From positions 1 through 8,942 of the forward strand of contig JAITSR010000326.1 in assembly GCA_031287655.1 (NCBI GenBank): 8,942 nucleotides of DNA, written 5' to 3'. A model generated the notes under the pieces. It had not been told where the DNA came from. It saw only the letters and a list, made by a program, of their open reading frames with translations, and did no database searches. Below, piece after piece: positions 5,286 through 8,942 of this stretch (the first letter of the stretch is position 1; every line of letters starts with the position of its first letter). Position numbers and translations under genes: made by a program. The DNA comes from Clostridiales bacterium. GTDB taxonomy: Bacteria; Bacillota; Clostridia; WRLR01.

Positions 5286-7910
5286 ATGTTGGTACCGCTT
5301 GAATGGCTGAACGAATATGTAAAAGTGGACTGCGGCGCGGAGGAGCTCGCGCGGCGGATGACGTTTTCCGGCACAAAAGCCGAGAGCGTCACGTTTTTGG
5401 GCGAGGAGTTTGAAAATGTCGTCGCGGGCAGGCTCCTGACCGTTGAAAAGCATCCGAACGCCGATAAACTGCAGGTTTCGCAGGTCGACGTCGGGAGGGG
5501 GGACGGCGCGTCGCTGCAAATCATTACGGGGGCGACGAACGTCCGCGCGGGGGACGTCGTGCCGATCGCGCTCGACAAGTCGCGCCTGCCCGGCGGCGTG
5601 CGCATCAAGGCGGCGAAGATGCGCGGCGTCGAATCTCAGGGCATGATGTGCTCGATTCAGGAGCTGAACCTCTCAAAGCATGACTATCCCGACGCGGCGG
5701 ACGACGGCATCTTCATTTTGGACCCGTCCGTCGTACCCGGTACGGACATACGCGAAATTTTCGGGCTCGACGACGCGGTGATCGACTTTGAGATCACGCC
5801 GAACCGGCCCGATTGCCTTGGCATGCTCGGGATCGCGCGCGAGGCCGCGGCGACGATAAAAAAGCCGCTCACACTGCCGCCCGCGCTCACACAGGGCCGC
5901 AAATCGGAAGATGCGCGGAACGAGGCTCAGGGCGGCGCGCCCGACATCGCGGAGCTGTTGTCCGTCGAGGTGCGGAACGAGGCTCAGGACGGCGCGCCCG
6001 ACATCGCGGAGCTGCTGTCCGTCGAGGTGCGGGACGCGGCGCTCTGCAAGCGCTATACCGCCCGCGTCGTCACGGACGCCGTGATCAAGCCGTCGCCCGA
6101 GTGGATGAAACGGCGGCTGCGCAACGCGGGCGTTCGGCCGATCAACAACATCGTCGACATCACCAATTACGTCATGCTCGAGATGGGCCAGCCGATGCAC
6201 GCGTTTGACGCGCGTTTTGTCGGCGGCGGCAAAATCATCGTGCGCCGCGCCGGGGACGGAGAAGTGATCCGGACGCTCGACGGCGGCGACCGCGCGCTCG
6301 ACGCGTCCGTCCTCGTGATCGCGGACAGCGAAAAGCCGATTGCGGTCGCGGGCGTGATGGGCGGCGAGAACTCCGAAATCCTGCCTGACACGCGCACGAT
6401 TATCTTTGAATCCGCGAATTTTGAAGGCGTCTCGGTGCGGCGCGCCGCAAAAAAGCTCGGCATGAGGACGGAATCCTCGTCGCGCTATGAAAAGGGCTTG
6501 GACCCCGATATGACGCGCGCGGCGGCCGACCGCGCCGTCGAGCTCGCCGAGCTGCTCGCCGCGGGCAGCGCCGCCCGGGGCTGTATCGACGTGTACCCCG
6601 CGCCGCTCCCGCCCGCGCGCGTCCGGTTTTCGCCGGAGCGGATCAACGCGCTGCTCGGTACTTCGCTGGACCGCGAGGTCATGCTCGACATCCTGCGGAC
6701 GCTCGAATTTTCGTATGACGAGGCCCATAATGAGATCATCGTGCCGCCGTTCCGCATGGACGTCGGCATGGAGGCGGACCTTGCCGAGGAAGTCGCGCGC
6801 TTTTATGACTACAACAACATCAAGGCGACGCTGAACCCCGGCTCCGCCGTCACGATCGGACTTCGGACCTACCGGCAGCAATTAAAGAAGCATGTGCTCG
6901 ACACGGTCGTCGCCTGCGGCTTTTCTGAGATTTATACGTTCTCGTTCCAGAGTCCTAAGGTATATGACAGGCTCCGGCTCCCGCAGGACGACCCGTTGCG
7001 CTGTGCCGTGCGGATCGGGAACCCGATGAACGAGGATATGAGCCTGATGAGGACGACGGCGCTGCCGGAAATGCTAAAGGCCCTCGCCGACAACCACGCG
7101 CAGAGGACACCCGCGGCGGAGCTCTTTGAGCTCGCGGCGACCTATCACCCGGCGGACGGGGCGGGGAACGCGCCGACAAGGCCGGACGGGTCGGCGGCGG
7201 CGAGATCGGGCGGGCCGGCGGCGGCGTCTCCCGTCTCCGCGGCCGCCGCGCCTGTTTCGGAGGTCGCCGCGTCCGCCGCCGACGTCGCGGCCGCCGACGC
7301 GCTGCTCCCGGTTCAGAGGACTTCGCTGACGATCGGCGCGTATGGCGCGCCGAATGATTTTTACACACTCAAAGGCGTATTTGAGGACCTGTTTTTTGCG
7401 CTGGGAATCCGCGATTATGAGTTCCTGCCGTGCCGTGATGCCGCGATCTACCACCCGGGCCGGGCGGCCTGTATCAAAATCGGCGGTAAGGACGCGGGCG
7501 CCTTTGGCGAACTCCATCCCGACGTCGCGGAGGAATTTGGGACGCCGGAGCGCACGTATGCGGGTTGCCTTTCGCTCGAGGCCGTCTACGAGGCCGCGGA
7601 CCTCTCGCGCTCCTATACGCGCCTGCCCAAGTTCCCGCCCGTCCCGAGGGACCTCGCGCTGCTGGTCGACGGCGGCGTGACGAGCGGCGAGCTGATCCGC
7701 GTGATGAAAAAAGCCGCTGGCAGCCTGCTTGAAACCATCGACATCTTCGACGTGTACACCGGCAAACAGGTGCCGGAGGGCAAAAAGAGCATGGCGTATT
7801 CGCTGCTGTTCCGCGCGGAGGACCGGACGCTCACAGACGAGGAAGTGGGCGCGCTCGTCGCGAAGATCGTCGCGGCGCTCGCCGCCGCCGGGGCGGAGCT
7901 GCGGACGTAA
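5286..7910 (+). CDS. pheT: Phenylalanyl-tRNA synthetase beta subunit, with two unusual insertions
   Basis: PheT binds tRNA-Phe and edits mischarged Tyr-tRNA-Phe in the heterotetramer with PheS. All expected domains are visible: the N-terminal start MLVPLEWLNEYV, an EMAP-like OB fold (about residues 40-150), the B3/B4 editing domain with NNIVDITNYVMLEMGQPMHAFD and VAGVMGGENSEI (about 245-430), B5 (about 443-515), the catalytic-like B6/B7 core (about 527-770) and the FDX-ACB anticodon-binding domain (about 775-873). At 874 residues it is some 70-80 longer than the usual roughly 800. Two additions explain most of this: a 19-residue tandem duplication (residues 211-248) and an Ala-rich linker (about 623-672). 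Both sit between domains or in a loop, so the enzyme is probably functional. GAGAGGA lies 11 nt before the ATG, a slightly long spacing. It is co-transcribed with pheS. Confidence 0.96.
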   Translation: MLVPLEWLNEYVKVDCGAEELARRMTFSGTKAESVTFLGEEFENVVAGRLLTVEKHPNADKLQVSQVDVGRGDGASLQIITGATNVRAGDVVPIALDKSRLPGGVRIKAAKMRGVESQGMMCSIQELNLSKHDYPDAADDGIFILDPSVVPGTDIREIFGLDDAVIDFEITPNRPDCLGMLGIAREAAATIKKPLTLPPALTQGRKSEDARNEAQGGAPDIAELLSVEVRNEAQDGAPDIAELLSVEVRDAALCKRYTARVVTDAVIKPSPEWMKRRLRNAGVRPINNIVDITNYVMLEMGQPMHAFDARFVGGGKIIVRRAGDGEVIRTLDGGDRALDASVLVIADSEKPIAVAGVMGGENSEILPDTRTIIFESANFEGVSVRRAAKKLGMRTESSSRYEKGLDPDMTRAAADRAVELAELLAAGSAARGCIDVYPAPLPPARVRFSPERINALLGTSLDREVMLDILRTLEFSYDEAHNEIIVPPFRMDVGMEADLAEEVARFYDYNNIKATLNPGSAVTIGLRTYRQQLKKHVLDTVVACGFSEIYTFSFQSPKVYDRLRLPQDDPLRCAVRIGNPMNEDMSLMRTTALPEMLKALADNHAQRTPAAELFELAATYHPADGAGNAPTRPDGSAAARSGGPAAASPVSAAAAPVSEVAASAADVAAADALLPVQRTSLTIGAYGAPNDFYTLKGVFEDLFFALGIRDYEFLPCRDAAIYHPGRAACIKIGGKDAGAFGELHPDVAEEFGTPERTYAGCLSLEAVYEAADLSRSYTRLPKFPPVPRDLALLVDGGVTSGELIRVMKKAAGSLLETIDIFDVYTGKQVPEGKKSMAYSLLFRAEDRTLTDEEVGALVAKIVAALAAAGAELRT
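5915..6028 (+). repeat. 57-bp in-frame tandem duplication inside pheT
   Basis: Two head-to-tail copies, 5915-5971 and 5972-6028, differ at two positions only (GGC/GAC and TTG/CTG). They encode a 19-residue unit beginning RNEAQ and ending LLSVEV, at residues 211-229 and 230-248. A degenerate restart (GCGGGACGCG) follows at 6029. The second copy runs on into the conserved family sequence CKRYTARVV, so the first copy is probably the added one. Confidence 0.95.
7152..7301 (+). repeat. Low-complexity Ala/Gly/Pro/Ser-rich linker tract in pheT
   Basis: Residues 623-672 of PheT are about half alanine, with Gly, Pro, Ser and Asp making up most of the rest (for example GGPAAASPVSAAAAPVSE). The flanking sequences, FELAATYHP before and LPVQRTSLTIGAYG after, are conserved PheT and are normally joined by a short loop. 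The DNA is an extreme GC tract of GCG/GCC-type triplets, which fits slippage or local expansion. Confidence 0.85.
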
Positions 7911-7966
7911 CCGCGGGCGGAGCTGCGTCCGCAGCCGCGGGCGGAATTGCGAGCGCAGCCGCGCGG
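7887..7966 (+). repeat. 24-bp tandem repeat spanning the pheT stop codon
   Basis: A core GCGGAGCTGCG-like element recurs at 7893, 7917 and 7941, exactly 24 bp apart. Full units are 7911-7934 and 7935-7958; a diverged unit (7887-7910) lies in the pheT 3' end and contains its TAA, and a partial unit (CCGCGCGG) begins at 7959. Read in the pheT frame, each unit gives AELR, so the array would be in frame with pheT if the stop were absent. Short stems such as GCTGCG/CGCAGC can form inside it. Confidence 0.8.
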
Positions 7967-8005
7967 AAATCGGGAGGTTGGTAATCGGAAGGGTGGTCAT
8001 AAGTT

Positions 8006-8620
8006 ATGACGGCTTTGGGGGAACGGGAGAACTATTGGCGGCGCGGCGATTTGCGCTTGCGCGCGGCGGGGCCCGCCGACGCCGCGATGTTTTATGAGCA
8101 CTTTCGCACAAGCCCCGCGGAGACGGAGCGCGCGTTTGAAAAAATCGGCTTCCCCGTCGGCCTCGACGCGGCCGAACGCTGGCTCAGGGGCTACGGGGCG
8201 GGAGAGGGCGGCGCGGCTGGCGCCTCCGACGCGGGCGGCGCGGACGACCGTTGCGTGTTTGTGGTTGAGCGCGCGGATGACGGGGCGTTTTTGGGATATG
8301 TCGACGTCTGGGAGACTGACCGACGCTCCGGCGTGTTCAAGACCGGGATTAAAATGCTCGAGGGCCACGCGGGCAAAGGCTACGCGACGCGCGCGTTCAC
8401 CCTTGTGCTCGGCTTTTATTTTGACGAGCTCCGCTATCAAAAATGCGGCGTCTATATCTACGATTTTAACGCCGCCTCCCATCGCTTCCACAAAAAGCTC
8501 GGCTTTGTCGAGGAAGGCCGGCTTCGGCGGGAGTATTACTCGCAGGGACGGTATTTCGACTCGGTCTGCTACGGGCTCTTTGCCGAGGACTTTCGCGCGC
8601 GCCGCGACGGTTTGGCGTAA
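8006..8620 (+). CDS. GNAT-family N-acetyltransferase, RimJ/RimL-like
   Basis: This 204-residue protein has the GNAT fold of the RimJ/RimL (Acetyltransf_3) group, which transfers acetyl from acetyl-CoA to an N-terminal or small-molecule amine; the substrate here is unknown. Motif A carries the acetyl-CoA loop HAGKGYA (residues 121-127) after the beta strand GIKML. Motif B is seen in NAASHRFHKKLGFVEEG (155-171), followed by the usual Y..GRYFDSVCYGL ending. The N-terminal LRLRAAGPADA segment is the first strand and turn. A Gly/Ala-rich stretch (about residues 63-81) interrupts the region before FVVE. The ATG at 8006 is preceded by GGAAGGGTGG; the next upstream gene is pheT, 95 bp away with no clear promoter between, so it is probably read through from pheST. 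A signature SxxE-type catalytic residue is not assigned. Confidence 0.88.
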   Translation: MTALGERENYWRRGDLRLRAAGPADAAMFYEHFRTSPAETERAFEKIGFPVGLDAAERWLRGYGAGEGGAAGASDAGGADDRCVFVVERADDGAFLGYVDVWETDRRSGVFKTGIKMLEGHAGKGYATRAFTLVLGFYFDELRYQKCGVYIYDFNAASHRFHKKLGFVEEGRLRREYYSQGRYFDSVCYGLFAEDFRARRDGLA

Positions 8621-8626
8621 CAGGTC

Positions 8627-8647
8627 AGACGTTGCGGAGCAACGTCT
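8627..8647 (+). terminator. Perfect hairpin just after the acetyltransferase stop
   Basis: AGACGTTGC (8627-8635) and GCAACGTCT (8639-8647) form a perfect 9-bp inverted repeat with a 3-nt gap (GGA), starting 7 nt after the stop codon. No T-run follows (CCCGAATG), so it may stabilise the mRNA 3' end rather than terminate by itself. Confidence 0.4.
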
Positions 8648-8675
8648 CCCGAATGAACGTGGCGCGGACGCGCCG

Positions 8676-8700
8676 CGCGCCGGAAGTCCGGCGTGTTTTT
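8676..8700 (+). terminator. Intrinsic terminator of the pheS-pheT-GNAT unit
   Basis: The arm CGCGCCGGA (8676-8684) pairs with TCCGGCGTG (8687-8695), with one G-T wobble and an effective AAGT tetraloop, and is followed directly by TTTTT (8696-8700). This is a standard rho-independent terminator for + strand transcripts, 55 nt after the acetyltransferase stop. Confidence 0.75.
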
Positions 8701-8850
8701 CAGCGGTGGAACTGAGCGCCGCCGGGAGGCGGAGAAAGCGAAGTGGAAATCGGGTGAGCAACGCGCCGTGGAAGTGAGCGGGAGCGACCGGCGGGGCCTT
8801 GACCCGGCCACGGCGACGATTGCGAACACGTTAACCGCTGACTAGTTACG
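8701..8850. other. Hairpin-rich non-coding spacer with repeated GTGGAA-TGAGC words
   Basis: No convincing gene is seen here. GTGGAACTGAGCG (8706-8718) and GTGGAAGTGAGCG (8768-8780) are near-identical, and a looser form, GTGGAAATCGGGTGAGC, starts at 8743. CCGCC/GGCGG forms a small stem around GGGA near 8719-8731. CGCCGTGG (8764-8771) and CCACGGCG (8808-8815) form a perfect 8-bp outer stem around further GC-rich pairing. It could be a structured RNA, a repeat element, or decayed sequence. Confidence 0.35.
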
Positions 8851-8900
8851 ATAAAATAAAAAATACCGCCTAAAGCGCCGGGAGCGCCCCGGGCGGCGGT
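8851..8900 (-). terminator. Intrinsic terminator for the convergent gene at the right edge
   Basis: On the - strand, ACCGCC (8900-8895) pairs with GGCGGT (8870-8865) around an inner CCGGG/CCCGG stem (8892-8888 with 8882-8878). The run ATTTTTTATTTTAT (8864-8851) follows at once. The U-tract is good on the - strand only, which supports a - strand transcript entering from the right. Confidence 0.65.
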
Positions 8901-8942
8901 GCGGCGAGCGCATGGGTGGCGGCGAAGTCGAGATAGTTTTGG
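8870..8942 (-). CDS. C-terminal end of an unrecognised gene, cut by the window
   Basis: On the - strand one frame stays open from the window edge to a TAG at 8872-8870, giving 23 residues that start QNYLDFAATHAL and end PGALPAL. The first half looks like ordinary protein sequence, and a well-formed terminator overlaps and follows the stop, which is the main reason for calling it. The fragment is too short to name a family. The chance of a random open frame in DNA this GC-rich is considerable. Confidence 0.4.
   Translation of the reverse strand, partial: QNYLDFAATHALAAPPPGALPAL

Noticed and set aside
5915..6028. Possible CRISPR-like array
   Set aside because: The two copies are directly adjacent without spacers and lie in frame in pheT.
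5673..6881. 402-residue open frame on the - strand over pheT
   Set aside because: Same reasoning: its residues mirror the pheT codons (it even repeats the 57-bp duplication), with no recognisable domain.
7074..8000. 308-residue - strand frame over the 3' end of pheT
   Set aside because: Its Arg-rich tail comes from the Ala linker and the 24-bp repeat read in reverse; no ribosome site or domain was seen.
8569..8829. 86-residue - strand frame over the hairpin-rich spacer
   Set aside because: It crosses the operon terminator, has Arg/Pro/Ser-rich text without a domain, and overlaps the acetyltransferase 3' end.
1..8942. tRNA, rRNA, insertion sequence or prophage parts
   Set aside because: I saw no tRNA-like cloverleaf ends, rRNA segments, transposase or integrase motifs, or terminal inverted repeats with target duplications.

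Overview
The window looks like a chromosomal piece of a high-GC member of the Bacillota, most likely an uncultured Clostridia relative. The basis is the sigma-A type promoter, strong Shine-Dalgarno sites, the pheS-pheT gene order, the clostridial-looking PheS C-terminus, and a GntR/LacI-hybrid sugar regulator beside a glycoside hydrolase. This placement is an inference; no rRNA or other taxonomic marker is present.

Left part (1-4000), a carbohydrate-use module: a large glycoside hydrolase family 2 enzyme, open at the left edge and so cut by the window, runs on the + strand to 2724. It meets a convergent GntR-type transcriptional regulator (3929-2808, - strand). A GC-rich hairpin with 10-bp arms separates the two stops. 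The regulator has its own AT-rich promoter region at about 3960-4000, with an inverted repeat over the -10 elements.

Middle and right part (4100-8700), a housekeeping operon: a good extended -10 promoter (TTGAAG-17 bp-TATAAT) drives pheS and pheT, the two subunits of phenylalanyl-tRNA synthetase, followed by a RimJ/RimL-like GNAT acetyltransferase. A stem-loop plus T5 at 8676-8700 ends the unit. The leader is about 100 nt long, holds three hairpins and shows no T-box.

Right end (8621-8942): a hairpin-rich spacer, then what looks like the last 23 codons of a convergent - strand gene with its own terminator.

The GC content rises visibly from the left module (roughly 55-58% in rows I counted) to the pheST side (75-80% in some rows). 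The right side also carries several repeat or low-complexity expansions: a 57-bp in-frame tandem duplication in pheT, an Ala-rich linker of about 50 residues in pheT, a 24-bp tandem repeat that contains the pheT stop codon, and a Gly/Ala-rich loop in the acetyltransferase. I found no defence system, CRISPR array, transposon or other clearly undescribed system; the repeat expansions in pheT are the most unusual thing here.
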